A stretch of 41,179 bases of DNA from CAYPUT01 sp046541715 (GCA_046541715.1 JBKHCS010000014.1:1-41179), one strand, 5' to 3'. Counted from the stretch's first letter, positions 1-8,650 are shown. Numbers and translations: made by a program. The notes: generated by a model not told the origin, from the letters alone.

Positions 1-62
1 TAGACTGCCCTCGTTTCCCTGCTGATTCATCCGTCACCAAGGTTCGGACCAGTAAGAGATGC

Positions 63-91
63 TTGCGCCAACCAGGCCGGGCGAATAGTAT
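63..91 (+). promoter_or_regulatory. Weak candidate promoter before the zinc-ribbon gene
   Basis: A TTGCGC (63-68) and a TAGTAT (86-91) are separated by 17 nt. The -10-like box ends only 6 nt before the ATG at 98, so a transcript from here would begin at or next to the start codon. The -35 matches the consensus at only three positions. The rest of 1-97 holds no gene I can recognise. Confidence 0.3.
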
Positions 92-97
92 CAAGGC

Positions 98-421
98 ATG
101 GCTTACTGCTTCAGCTGCGGCGGAACTCTCGACGAGATTGGCCGGGTGTATCGGAACACGCTCTGCCCTCACTGCGGCGCCGACGTAAAGGTCTGTTTGA
201 ACTGCCGGTTCTACGATCCATCGGCTCACTGGCAGTGCAGGGAGACTATTCCGGAAGCGGTCCGCGATAAGGACCGGGCCAATTTCTGCGATTACTTCGT
301 TCTCGCGGCGGAAGGCTCCGGTGCTCCTTCGGTAAGGGCGCGAAAAGGCGAGAAACGACAAGAGGCCCGAGAAAGCTTCGACTCGCTTTTTGGTGGGGGC
401 GAGTCCGCGGGAGATGCATAG
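98..421 (+). CDS. Small zinc-ribbon protein, function unknown
   Basis: A 107-residue protein whose first 64 residues carry eight cysteines in paired spacing: C4/C7, C23/C26, C33/C36, then C47 and C64. This fits two four-cysteine zinc sites (a double zinc ribbon). The C-terminal 40 residues are charged, low-complexity and probably flexible. No signal peptide or membrane segment is seen, so it should be cytoplasmic. The stop overlaps the likely murI start by a few bases, which suggests translational coupling with murI and rsgA. Short proteins of this type occur in spirochaetes, but I know no assigned function. The cysteine pattern would suit nucleic-acid or protein binding; that is inference from the fold only. 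Confidence 0.75.
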   Translation: MAYCFSCGGTLDEIGRVYRNTLCPHCGADVKVCLNCRFYDPSAHWQCRETIPEAVRDKDRANFCDYFVLAAEGSGAPSVRARKGEKRQEARESFDSLFGGGESAGDA

Positions 422-1217
422 AGCTACCGTCTGCTTTCTCGACTCGGGTATCGGTGGGCTTCCCTACCTCGAGGCTGCGAGGGTCTATCTGAAGGGATAT
501 CGTCTGGTCTACCTTGCGGACCGGGAGTTCTACCCCTTTGGAACCAAGGATCCAGAAGATCTTCGAAGCCATCTCGTCGAACGGGTTGGCCGTCTCATCG
601 ATCTCTACGACCCATCCTGCGTGGTTCTCGCCTGTAACACCGCCACGGTCGTGGCCCTCGAGGAGCTCCGCCGCCGCTTCTCGGTGCCCTTTGTGGGGGT
701 CGTTCCGGCTATAAAGCCGGCCGTGGAACACACCGACGGCCGGGGTATCGTCGTTCTCGCGACATCGAGAACCGTTCGAGAACGCTACGTCGCGGACCTC
801 GTCGAGCGCTTCGCCTCGAACCGGGAAGTCGTCGGCGTCGAGCGGGGTTCCACGGTAGACTTCGTCGAAAAGCGATGGGGCAAAGCCCCCGATGCCGAAC
901 GCTTTGAGGCCGCCGCCGAGGCCCTCTCTTCGGTGGATCTCGATCGAACCGACGCCGTGGTCCTCGGGTGCACGCACTTCGTTTTTCTCAGGCCCTACAT
1001 GGAGCGCCTCGTCGAGGGAAGGGTCAGGATCGTCGATTCCGTCGAGGGAGTTTCGAGACAGATCGGAAGAGTCTGCAAGATGCCGGCTCCCGCCCTCGGC
1101 TCCGAAATTGAGGGCGAGCACCCGGACCTGCTTATCGTCACCGGGGACGACGCTCTTCACGGAGGGTACGGCGAGCTGGCCGAGCGTTTCTCCTTGCGGC
1201 TTCAGACGGGCTTATGA
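414..1217 (+). CDS. murI: Glutamate racemase
   Basis: Interconverts L- and D-glutamate to supply D-Glu for peptidoglycan in the cytoplasm. The family hallmarks are present: the N-terminal LDSGIGG (D10, S11), the first catalytic Cys in ACNTAT (C74) and the second in GCTHF (C186). The length of 267 residues is normal. I chose ATG 414 because it puts the LDSGIGG motif at the usual distance from the N-terminus. A TTG at 390 in the same frame would add eight residues with no better ribosome site. The 3' end overlaps rsgA by 4 nt (ATGA), so the two are probably cotranslated. Confidence 0.93.
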   Translation: MHRATVCFLDSGIGGLPYLEAARVYLKGYRLVYLADREFYPFGTKDPEDLRSHLVERVGRLIDLYDPSCVVLACNTATVVALEELRRRFSVPFVGVVPAIKPAVEHTDGRGIVVLATSRTVRERYVADLVERFASNREVVGVERGSTVDFVEKRWGKAPDAERFEAAAEALSSVDLDRTDAVVLGCTHFVFLRPYMERLVEGRVRIVDSVEGVSRQIGRVCKMPAPALGSEIEGEHPDLLIVTGDDALHGGYGELAERFSLRLQTGL

Positions 1218-2152
1218 GCAACCGGGAAGGCCGGATCCTCTTCGGCATAAACAATATCTACGCGGTCTTGATCCTCCGGGGCTCCGTAGACCAGCCGGAA
1301 GTGCTCCGGTGCCGGATAAAGGGAAAGATTCTTCAGGGCGTCGAGGGGGAGTACAATCCCTTGGCACCGGGAGATATCGTCGAAGTAGAGGAATCCGGAA
1401 GCGAGGGGATGATCGTCGCGAGACGTCCCCGGCGCAATTCCCTCTCCAGGTGGAACCGGAAACGGCACCGGCTCCAGGTGCTCGGGACGAACCTCGACTG
1501 CGTGGTGGTCATCTCCTGCACCGGGACACCGCCCTTTCGCCCTCGGTTCGTCGACCGGGCTTTGGCCCTCTGCGAGCACGAGGCAATCGACGCGACGATC
1601 GTCGTCAACAAGGTCGACCTGGGCCTGGACCCCGGGGCGGAAGACAGGATTGCCGACTACCGTTCCCTCGGATATCAGGTCGTCTTGACCTCGGCCAAAG
1701 AAGGCTCCGGATTCGAGGCGCTCTTCGAGATGGCCCATCGGGAGACGCTTCTCTTTCTCGGCCACTCGGGCGTCGGAAAGAGTAGCCTCCTTAATCGTCT
1801 CCTTCCGGATGCCAACCAGCGGGTGGGAGACGTATCGGTCAAGTACCGCCGAGGGCGACACACGACCAACTACGCGATTCTGCACCCCGTCGCCGAAGGG
1901 GGAATCGTCGACACACCGGGTATTCGGGAGCTCGATCTCTATCCGCTGTCGATTCTCGAGATTTCCCACGGGTACCGGGAAATTCGTCGATTCGCCGGGG
2001 AGTGCGGCTATCCGAACTGTACCCACCTCCACGAGCCCGATTGCGCGGTGCTTCAAGCGGTAAAAGAGGGGGCGATCAACCTAGACCGCTACCAGAGCTA
2101 TCGTTTTGCCGTAGAAGACCGGGAAGCGACGGCCTCCCGGGAGGAACCGTGA
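1214..2152 (+). CDS. rsgA: Ribosome small-subunit biogenesis GTPase RsgA
   Basis: A circularly permuted GTPase that helps late 30S subunit maturation. Domains in order: an N-terminal OB-fold; the G domain with its motifs in the permuted order characteristic of the family (NKVD near residue 132, P-loop GHSGVGKSS from about 183, DTPGIR near 233); and a C-terminal zinc knuckle with the Cys-Cys-His-Cys pattern around residues 263-276 (CGYPNCTHLHEPDC). The 312-residue length is typical. It begins inside the murI stop (ATGA), and its own stop shares one base with the mutS2 start, so the three genes form one translational unit. Confidence 0.95.
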   Translation: MSNREGRILFGINNIYAVLILRGSVDQPEVLRCRIKGKILQGVEGEYNPLAPGDIVEVEESGSEGMIVARRPRRNSLSRWNRKRHRLQVLGTNLDCVVVISCTGTPPFRPRFVDRALALCEHEAIDATIVVNKVDLGLDPGAEDRIADYRSLGYQVVLTSAKEGSGFEALFEMAHRETLLFLGHSGVGKSSLLNRLLPDANQRVGDVSVKYRRGRHTTNYAILHPVAEGGIVDTPGIRELDLYPLSILEISHGYREIRRFAGECGYPNCTHLHEPDCAVLQAVKEGAINLDRYQSYRFAVEDREATASREEP

Positions 2153-4491
2153 TGAACCAGCACACCTTCGACGTCCTCGAGTTCTCCCGGATTGTCGATG
2201 AAGTTCTCGAGTATTGTGCCACGGTTCCGGGGGTTCATCGTCTCGCCTCGGAACGGCCCCGGGATACGATCGAGGGCGTTGCTCTTCTGCACCGGCAGGT
2301 CACCGAATGGCGGTCCTTAGAAGAGGGAACGGACCCCTTTTCGGATGCGCCCCTTTTGGACCCGGAGGAGCTCCTCGGCCGGTTGAGCCGGGAAGGAACC
2401 GTGCTTGAAGGGCATGAGCTGACGGGGATCCGCCGGCTGGCTACGACGGCCCGCCGGGTCTTCGCCGCAATTCGGGGCGCCGAAGAGGTTCCGGAGCTCG
2501 TTGCCCTCGTCGAGGGAGCTCCGGACCTGTCGGAAACCACCCGGGCGATCGGCGCAGTCCTGGACAACGAGGGGGAGGTCAAGGATTCGGCGGTGCCGGC
2601 TCTCAAGCAGCTCCGACAGACCCTTATTCGGAGTAGGAAGACGCTCCAGAAGGAGGCCCAGCGGCTTATCCAGGACCCGGCGCGACGGCAGATCTGGACC
2701 TCGGATCAACCGGTTATCCGAGACGGGAGGGTTGTGCTTCCCCTGTCGGCCAACCACCAGGGGGCGATAAAGGGGATCGTCCACGAGCAGTCGGGCACCG
2801 GGCAGACGGTGTACATCGAGCCCTTCGACCTCGTCGAGAGCAATAACCTGGTGCGGCGGACCCTCGACCAGATCGCCGCGGAGGTGCAGCGAGTGCTCCG
2901 GGAGCTGAGCGACCGGGTACGGCGGGACATTCCCGAGCTCCGGCAGGTGTTCGACCTAGTCGGCCACATAGACGCCCTCCAGGCCCGGGGGCGCTACGGC
3001 CGGATACACGACACGCTCTTTCCGGACCTCGGTCCCCGAATAGAGCTCCGGGGCGCCCGGCACCCGATGCTCGGTTCGGGTGCGGTTCCCATCGATGTCT
3101 ACTTCGAGGACGGTAAGCGCATTCTTATTATTACGGGTCCCAACACCGGTGGAAAGACCGTCGCCCTCAAGACAGTGGGGCTTCTCGCGTTGATGAGCCA
3201 GTTCGGAGTTCCGATTCCCGTGGAGCCGAAGTCGGTGTTGCCCGTCTTCGACGGCATCTTTGCGGATATCGGCGACGAGCAATCCATCTCTCAGTCTCTC
3301 TCCACCTTTTCCGGGCATATGACCAACATTGCTTCGATTCTGAACGTCGCCGGCAGCGAAACGCTGGTGCTTCTCGACGAGCTCGGCGCCGGGACCGACC
3401 CGGAAGAGGGATCCGCCCTTGCCATGGCAATTCTCGACCGTCTCCGATCCGCCGGATCCTGGGTTCTGGTCTCGAGCCACCACACGGCGCTCAAACACTA
3501 CGCCTACCGGGAAGAGGGGTGCATCAACGCCAGCGTCGAGTTCGACGAAGCTCGCCTTGTTCCGACCTACCGGCTGCGGATCGGGATTCCGGGAGAGAGC
3601 CACGCGATCCGTATTGCCGGGCGCACAGGAGTCCCGGGGGACGTAACCAAGAGCGCTGCGGAGTACGTCCGGGAGGGGCAGACCGAAGGTACGAGGCTCA
3701 TCAACGCCCTCGCGGCCCAAAAGGCGGCGGTCGAGGAGCTCGAGGAAGAGCTCCGGAAGGAGCAGCGGGCCCTCCGGCGGGAAGGGGACCGTCTCTCGGA
3801 GGAGGCGGAGCGGTTGACCGCCCGGGAACGGGAGCTGCTACAAAGGGAGAGACAGGCACTCGAAGGCTTTCTGTCCGAGGCCCGAAAGAAAATCGAGAGG
3901 ACGGTCCGGGAAGTTTCCGAAAGCAGACGAAGCCACACGGTCGCCGAAGCCCGGGGCGTCGTGGAAGAAGTCGCCGGGGTTCTCAAGGATCGGAAGGAAC
4001 AGCTCGCGGCGCGGAAATCCGAAAGAGATACGGAGTACGTCTTTGCCCCGGGGGACGCCGTCAGGATCAAGTCCACCGGCGTCCGGGGCGTTCTCAAGGA
4101 GCACGCCGGGAGTACGAGCTGGTACGTCCAAACCAGCTCCCTCCGGTTTGTGGTAAAGGAGTCCGAGCTGATCCCCGACCCGGCGGGGAATGTCCTCCCG
4201 GCGACCGGCCGGGTACACGTAGAGGCGCCCCGGTCGGCGGTTCCCTTTCAGATAGACCTCCGGGGCGAACGCCTCGACGAAGCCCTCAAGAAGGTGCAGC
4301 AGCAACTCGACGCCGCCTTGGTAAGCGGAACCCCTTCCTTTTCCATCGTCCACGGAAAGGGAAACGGGGTGCTTCAGGAGGGGGTGCGCCGGCTCCTGAG
4401 AGAGTACGAGGCTATTCTCGATTTCGAGTACGCCCCTCCGGATCAGGGGGGCCACGGAAAGACGGTAGTCCACCTGAAGGCCCTCAAATAG
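2152..4491 (+). CDS. mutS2: Endonuclease MutS2 (MutS-like ATPase with Smr domain)
   Basis: MutS2 proteins suppress recombination and, in Bacillus, rescue collided ribosomes. Seen here: the MutS ATPase core with P-loop GPNTGGKT (residues 329-336) and Walker B region DELGAGTDPEEG (409-420); a long charged coiled-coil clamp rich in Glu/Arg (about 515-620); a KOW-like segment; and a C-terminal Smr nuclease domain from about residue 701 (DLRGERLDEA) with the HGKGNG motif near 735. The ATG at 2152, one base inside the rsgA stop and preceded by GGGAGGA, gives 779 residues, the usual family length. The same frame is open 50 codons further upstream, but that stretch overlaps rsgA and has no family similarity. 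Confidence 0.95.
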   Translation: MNQHTFDVLEFSRIVDEVLEYCATVPGVHRLASERPRDTIEGVALLHRQVTEWRSLEEGTDPFSDAPLLDPEELLGRLSREGTVLEGHELTGIRRLATTARRVFAAIRGAEEVPELVALVEGAPDLSETTRAIGAVLDNEGEVKDSAVPALKQLRQTLIRSRKTLQKEAQRLIQDPARRQIWTSDQPVIRDGRVVLPLSANHQGAIKGIVHEQSGTGQTVYIEPFDLVESNNLVRRTLDQIAAEVQRVLRELSDRVRRDIPELRQVFDLVGHIDALQARGRYGRIHDTLFPDLGPRIELRGARHPMLGSGAVPIDVYFEDGKRILIITGPNTGGKTVALKTVGLLALMSQFGVPIPVEPKSVLPVFDGIFADIGDEQSISQSLSTFSGHMTNIASILNVAGSETLVLLDELGAGTDPEEGSALAMAILDRLRSAGSWVLVSSHHTALKHYAYREEGCINASVEFDEARLVPTYRLRIGIPGESHAIRIAGRTGVPGDVTKSAAEYVREGQTEGTRLINALAAQKAAVEELEEELRKEQRALRREGDRLSEEAERLTARERELLQRERQALEGFLSEARKKIERTVREVSESRRSHTVAEARGVVEEVAGVLKDRKEQLAARKSERDTEYVFAPGDAVRIKSTGVRGVLKEHAGSTSWYVQTSSLRFVVKESELIPDPAGNVLPATGRVHVEAPRSAVPFQIDLRGERLDEALKKVQQQLDAALVSGTPSFSIVHGKGNGVLQEGVRRLLREYEAILDFEYAPPDQGGHGKTVVHLKALK

Positions 4492-4501
4492 CGTCGGCGG
4501 C

Positions 4502-4531
4502 TTGAAAAGGAAGCGACGGAAAGGCTAATGT
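4502..4531 (+). promoter_or_regulatory. Candidate promoter of the lipoprotein gene
   Basis: TTGAAA (4502-4507) lies 18 nt before TAATGT (4526-4531), or 16 nt before GCTAAT (4524-4529). The box ends 6-8 nt ahead of the GTG at 4538, so the message could start almost at the start codon. A purine run (GGAAAGG) at 4518-4524 is a rather distant ribosome site, so ordinary translation from read-through is also possible. Confidence 0.35.
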
Positions 4532-4537
4532 ACCGGC

Positions 4538-5149
4538 GTGGTTTCCCCGAAAGCGCTGCGCCGTTTGGCGTTCGGTCTCTTTGCCGTCCTGCTCCTGTCC
4601 GGTTGCCTCACGCTGGAGTCGACGGTTCGTCTGAACGACGACGGCTCCGGGCGGCTGAGCCTGGTCTACAGCGTCTCCGAACAGCTCTACGACTACGGGG
4701 TCTTCGACGAAGAGAGTACTCACCGGGTTCTTCCTTTGAGTCGGAGGGACTTCGAGCTGTCTGCGATTTCCACTGAGGGGGTGCGCCTCGCCGATTATGA
4801 CAGCTCCCGGCGGGATGGGATCGTCACGATCGAGGCGGATCTGGAGTTTGAGACCGTCGAAGGGCTTGCCGGACTCTTGAACGTATCCCCGGAGACCCTC
4901 GCCTCGGGAGACGGCGGGTCGATTTTGCGGCTTCCGCTCTTCTCCGGTTTCGAAGGGCCGGTGGACACGGATATGGTCGAGGAGTTCTGGAACGAAGTCC
5001 GGTTTGTCCACCGGGTGGCCCTCCCGGATCAGATCCGCTCGGTTAACCTCGGCGAAATCTCCGAGAACGGGCGAGAAGCCGTCGTAGACGTGCGTCTTAT
5101 CGAGCTCATCGAAGTAGGCGGTCCGGTGGTGTGGGAAGTAGCTTGGTAG
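4538..5149 (+). CDS. Lipoprotein resembling LppM/DUF3153-type proteins
   Basis: A 203-residue protein with a clear lipoprotein signal: basic start, hydrophobic run and lipobox LSGC with the lipidated Cys at residue 23. The mature start (Cys followed by a strand, then a D-D-G-S-G turn) resembles the DUF3153/LppM pattern in which a short beta-strand is followed by 'dGsG'. That similarity is by eye and only moderate. No C-terminal membrane segment is visible. The start is GTG; an ATG at 4528 is out of frame. It is followed after 1 nt by another small gene, so the two probably act together. Function is not known; it would be anchored on the periplasmic or surface face of a membrane. Confidence 0.75.
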   Translation: MVSPKALRRLAFGLFAVLLLSGCLTLESTVRLNDDGSGRLSLVYSVSEQLYDYGVFDEESTHRVLPLSRRDFELSAISTEGVRLADYDSSRRDGIVTIEADLEFETVEGLAGLLNVSPETLASGDGGSILRLPLFSGFEGPVDTDMVEEFWNEVRFVHRVALPDQIRSVNLGEISENGREAVVDVRLIELIEVGGPVVWEVAW

Positions 5150-5150
5150 T

Positions 5151-5549
5151 GTGCAGCACCACGCATCGCGGAAGATCGAGCTGAGCCTCCGGCATCTTTT
5201 TGGAGAGGTTGACGCCTTTCTAGAGGAGAAGTTCGGCGACCGGTACTCCCTGCACCCGGCGCGAGCTCCCCGGGGCACGACATCGCACTACGCCCACGAC
5301 GGCCTCTTCGACGTTGGGGCTTCCTTTTCCGCGGGGTACGGAAGTCGATTCGGGAGGGGCTACGTTATCGATGTCCGGATGGTGACTCTCGAATGGGTTC
5401 CGGAGGCTGAACGAGAAGAGATAATCGACGCCGCCGTGGAAAAGGTCCGGGAACTTCTCCCGCGCTACTTTCCCGATCGGGACCTTGCCGTATCTCGAGA
5501 CCGGCAGGTCTTCAAGATTCACGGCGACTTGAGTCTCGGGCGGGTCTAA
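5151..5549 (+). CDS. Hypothetical protein, 132 residues
   Basis: Starts at GTG one base after the lipoprotein stop, which argues for cotranslation. It has no signal peptide, membrane segment or metal motif. The pattern is alpha/beta: an N-terminal helix rich in acidic and aromatic residues (LFGEVDAFLEEKFG), a middle part rich in Gly, Tyr and Arg, then a helix (REEIIDAAVEKVRELL) and closing strands. I do not recognise the family. Codon use matches its neighbours, and the frame is intact throughout, so it is probably a real gene rather than a shadow. Confidence 0.7.
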   Translation: MQHHASRKIELSLRHLFGEVDAFLEEKFGDRYSLHPARAPRGTTSHYAHDGLFDVGASFSAGYGSRFGRGYVIDVRMVTLEWVPEAEREEIIDAAVEKVRELLPRYFPDRDLAVSRDRQVFKIHGDLSLGRV

Positions 5550-5615
5550 GGGCAAAGCGAGGGCCGATCGGTGTCGCTGGATAGTCCTTTTCGGGACGAA
5601 ATCGCCCTGTGAGTC

Positions 5616-5644
5616 TTGAACTGTCGAAATCTATGGGCTACACT
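5616..5644 (+). promoter_or_regulatory. Sigma-70-type promoter of the V-type ATPase operon
   Basis: TTGAAC (5616-5621) and TACACT (5639-5644) are separated by exactly 17 nt in the 144-nt gap before atpE, the longest gene-free stretch in the window. Transcription would begin near 5651 and give a leader of about 43 nt containing the ribosome site GAAAGGA (5677-5683). No convincing terminator for the upstream pair is seen in the gap. Confidence 0.65.
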
Positions 5645-5693
5645 GCCCTTAACATTTTGTAGATAGATGATGCTTTGAAAGGAATAGGTATCT

Positions 5694-6302
5694 ATGGACG
5701 CCCAATTACAGGAACTCTTAGAGTCGATTAAGAAAGAGGGCATCGAAACGGCCAAGCAGGAATCCGAGCGCATCATAGAAGATGCCCGGAAAGAAGCTGC
5801 TCAGATCGTCGCCGATGCCGAAACCCAGGGTAAGACTATCGTGGAGAAGGCCAAGAACGAAGCCGCCCGGTTAGAGGCGACGGCCAAGGATGCTATCCGC
5901 CAGGCGGGGCGGGACTTAGTCCTCTCTCTCGAATCGCAAATCGGCCGGATCTTCGAGCGCATAGTCCGGGAGACCGTCTCCGCGACCTACGACGAAAAGG
6001 TGCTCCAGGATGCCATTGTCGGTATCGTCTCGGCGTTCCCGAAGGCGGAGGCTCAGGACCTTGAGGTACTATTGTCGAAAGACGATCTGGACCGGGTCGA
6101 ATCAAGCCTCCGAGGGCGCCTCGGCCAGGCGATCGGCGAGGGAGTCGAAATCGCCATTGCCGGCGGCCTCGACAGCGGTTTCCGCCTTTCGGAAAAGGAG
6201 GGGCAGGCGTACTACGACTTCTCCGCCGAGGGTATCGCGGAAGCCCTGAGCGCCTACTTGAATCCCCGATTGGCTTCCCTTATCCGGGGAGAGAGCGAGT
6301 AG
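5694..6302 (+). CDS. atpE: V-type ATP synthase/ATPase subunit E (peripheral stalk)
   Basis: Peripheral-stalk subunit that links the catalytic A3B3 head to membrane subunit I. The first 85 or so residues form an Ala/Glu/Lys-rich coiled coil (repeated EA-AR-E patterns), and the C-terminal part is the alpha/beta domain that docks on the head. The 202-residue length is normal. It has a good ribosome site (GAAAGGA) and is the first gene of the operon. In other A/V-ATPases E forms a heterodimer with subunit G/H; no such gene is present here. The stop overlaps the next gene by one base. Confidence 0.9.
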   Translation: MDAQLQELLESIKKEGIETAKQESERIIEDARKEAAQIVADAETQGKTIVEKAKNEAARLEATAKDAIRQAGRDLVLSLESQIGRIFERIVRETVSATYDEKVLQDAIVGIVSAFPKAEAQDLEVLLSKDDLDRVESSLRGRLGQAIGEGVEIAIAGGLDSGFRLSEKEGQAYYDFSAEGIAEALSAYLNPRLASLIRGESE

Positions 6303-6886
6303 TGGCGCAGTATTACTACGCGGTATCGACACTCCCGATGCTCTTTTTCGAGGGAGACCCCGCCCAGAGCGAAGAGTTCTTTCTCGATTTCTGCCGGGAT
6401 CAATTGACCACCTCTGATTTTGCCGCCCTCGAAACGACCCGGCTTCTGATGGACGAATCCGTCGCAGCCTCGACTACCCTCGGGAGGGAGTGGTTCGTCC
6501 ACGAGCTCGGACTCCGTAACACGCTCGTGTCCCTCCGAGCATCGGGCCTGGGGTGGGACGAGGAGGAGTATCTTCAACGGGACTCCGCAGGCAGGACGTG
6601 GACGGACCTTCCCCGGGTTGAAGAGGTCGTCCGGGCGGCAGTCGCCGCCGGGGACCCCTTGAAATCGGAGCTCGCCCTCGACCGTTACCGGTGGGAACTT
6701 CTCGACGAGCTCGAAGTCGGACACTACTTCGATCTTACAAAACTACAAATCTACTACCTCAAGCTTCAGCTTCTCCGGCGGAAGGCGCTCTTTGGCTCCG
6801 AGGTGGGGCAGGAATCCTTTGATGCCGGCTACGAAGAAATTCGAAGCGCGGGACTCGCGACCGCATTCAACCAAGAAACGGAGTAA
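6302..6886 (+). CDS. DUF2764 family protein of the V-type ATPase operon
   Basis: A 194-residue protein from a GTG that shares one base with the atpE stop. I recognise it as the DUF2764-type protein found between E and A in spirochaete V-ATPase operons. It is soluble, mainly helical, with no signal peptide. The N-terminus (YYYAVSTLPML) and long amphipathic helices resemble in style, but do not clearly match, the subunit C/d helical repeats. Position is the main clue: in canonical A/V-ATPase operons the gene after E encodes C, the rotor-to-ring adaptor, and no C gene is present here. A role as a structural stand-in for C is inference. Confidence 0.85.
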   Translation: MAQYYYAVSTLPMLFFEGDPAQSEEFFLDFCRDQLTTSDFAALETTRLLMDESVAASTTLGREWFVHELGLRNTLVSLRASGLGWDEEEYLQRDSAGRTWTDLPRVEEVVRAAVAAGDPLKSELALDRYRWELLDELEVGHYFDLTKLQIYYLKLQLLRRKALFGSEVGQESFDAGYEEIRSAGLATAFNQETE

Positions 6887-6892
6887 GAGCGA

Positions 6893-8650
6893 ATGGCACA
6901 AACGGCAGGAACAGTTGTCGGTGTAAACGGAAATATGGTGAGCGTAAAGGTCGACGGCGAAGTATCCCTCAACGAGGTCGGATACGTCGTAGTCGGTGAC
7001 AAGCGTCTCAAGTCCGAGATTATTCGAATCCGGGGAGATCAGGCGGAGATCCAAGTCTTCGAGATGACCCGGGGAATCGGTGTCGGAGACCCCGTAGAGT
7101 TCACCGAAGAGATGCTCGCCGTCGAAGTGGGCCCGGGACTCCTGGGTAAGGTATACGACGGTCTTCAAAACCCCCTTCCGGAGCTCGCCGAGCAGAGCGG
7201 CTTCTTCTTGGAGAGGGGACTCTACCTTGAAGCCCTCGACAAGACCCAGAAGTGGCATTTTACCCCTAAGGTGTCCGCCGGGGACCGCGTTGTCCGAGGG
7301 GATGCCCTAGGGAGCGTTCCCGAGGGCATTTTCGAGCACCGGATCATGGTCCCCTTCGGCCTCCAGGGAAGCTACACCGTCAAGACGATCGTCCCCGAGG
7401 GCGACTACGTGATTACCGACAAGATATGCGAGATCGAAGACGATCGTGGAAACGTTCGAGAGCTCACCATGAGCTTCGAGTGGCCGGTAAAACGGGCGAT
7501 CGACATCTACGATGAGCGTCTTAAGCCGACGGAGCCGATGGTCACCAAGGTTCGGATTATGGATACCTTCTTCCCGGTTGCCCGAGGCGGTACCTACTGC
7601 ATTCCCGGTCCCTTCGGAGCGGGGAAGACGGTTCTTCAGCAGATAACGAGTCGAAACGCCGACGTGGACATCGTCATCATCGCGGCGTGCGGCGAGCGGG
7701 CCGGCGAAGTCGTCGAGACCCTTCGGGAGTTTCCGGAGCTTATCGACCCGCGGACCGGGCGAACGCTGATGGAACGGACCGTCATCATCTGCAACACCAG
7801 TTCGATGCCCGTCGCCGCCCGGGAAGCCTCGGTATACACTGCGGTAACCTTGGCGGAGTACTACCGGCAGATGGGGCTGAACGTGCTGCTCCTCGCCGAC
7901 TCGACCTCCCGATGGGCCCAGGCGATGCGGGAGATGTCCGGGCGTCTCGAAGAGATTCCCGGCGAAGAGGCCTTTCCGGCCTACCTCGAGTCGACTATCG
8001 CGGCGTTCTACGAGCGCGCCGGGGTCGTACGCCTCCGGGACGGCGGAACCGGAAGCGTCACCATCGGCGGCACGGTAAGCCCCGCCGGCGGTAACTTCGA
8101 AGAGCCGGTTACCCAGGCGACCCTAAAGGTCGTCGGGGCGTTCCACGGGCTCTCCCGGGAGCGCTCGGACGCCCGAAAGTATCCGTCGATTCACCCGCTC
8201 GACAGCTGGAGCAAGTACGAAAGTGTCGTCGACTTCGACCGCGTCGAGTACGCCCGAAGCGTTCTCTTCCGGGGGGACGAAGTCGGACAGATGATGAAGG
8301 TCGTCGGAGAAGAAGGGACGAGCACCGAGGATTACATCCTCTACCTAAAGTCGGACTTTCTCGACGACGTCTATCTTCAGCAGAATGCCTTCGACCCCGT
8401 TGACGCCGCCGTCGGTATCGACCGTCAGCGCCACGTCTTCGACATCATCTTCTACATACTTGCGGCAAAGCTCGACCTGCCGACGAAGGAAGACGCCCGA
8501 GGCTTCTTTAACCAGCTTCGGCAACGCTTCCTCGACTACAACGGCGCCGAATGGGAGTCCGACGACTTCAAGCGCATCGAGGAAGAAATCCGTGGCCTCG
8601 TCGAGGGTAAGCGATCCGGGGTCGAGAGCGATGCCCGGTCGCTTCAGTAA
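6893..8650 (+). CDS. atpA: V-type ATP synthase/ATPase catalytic subunit A
   Basis: Catalytic, nucleotide-hydrolysing subunit of the V1 head. The 585-residue protein shows the N-terminal beta-barrel, the bulge region typical of A subunits (about 110-200), and the P-loop GPFGAGKT at residues 239-246. Downstream lie GERAGEV with its catalytic-type Glu, and the LLADSTSRWAQAMRE segment diagnostic of V/A-type A subunits. It starts 6 nt after the DUF2764 gene. Subunit B follows after 37 nt, the widest gap but one in the operon. Confidence 0.97.
   Translation: MAQTAGTVVGVNGNMVSVKVDGEVSLNEVGYVVVGDKRLKSEIIRIRGDQAEIQVFEMTRGIGVGDPVEFTEEMLAVEVGPGLLGKVYDGLQNPLPELAEQSGFFLERGLYLEALDKTQKWHFTPKVSAGDRVVRGDALGSVPEGIFEHRIMVPFGLQGSYTVKTIVPEGDYVITDKICEIEDDRGNVRELTMSFEWPVKRAIDIYDERLKPTEPMVTKVRIMDTFFPVARGGTYCIPGPFGAGKTVLQQITSRNADVDIVIIAACGERAGEVVETLREFPELIDPRTGRTLMERTVIICNTSSMPVAAREASVYTAVTLAEYYRQMGLNVLLLADSTSRWAQAMREMSGRLEEIPGEEAFPAYLESTIAAFYERAGVVRLRDGGTGSVTIGGTVSPAGGNFEEPVTQATLKVVGAFHGLSRERSDARKYPSIHPLDSWSKYESVVDFDRVEYARSVLFRGDEVGQMMKVVGEEGTSTEDYILYLKSDFLDDVYLQQNAFDPVDAAVGIDRQRHVFDIIFYILAAKLDLPTKEDARGFFNQLRQRFLDYNGAEWESDDFKRIEEEIRGLVEGKRSGVESDARSLQ

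Noticed and set aside
2002..2151. Upstream extension of mutS2 (50 codons)
   Set aside because: It overlaps rsgA in another frame, and ATG 2152 has a good ribosome site and gives the family length.
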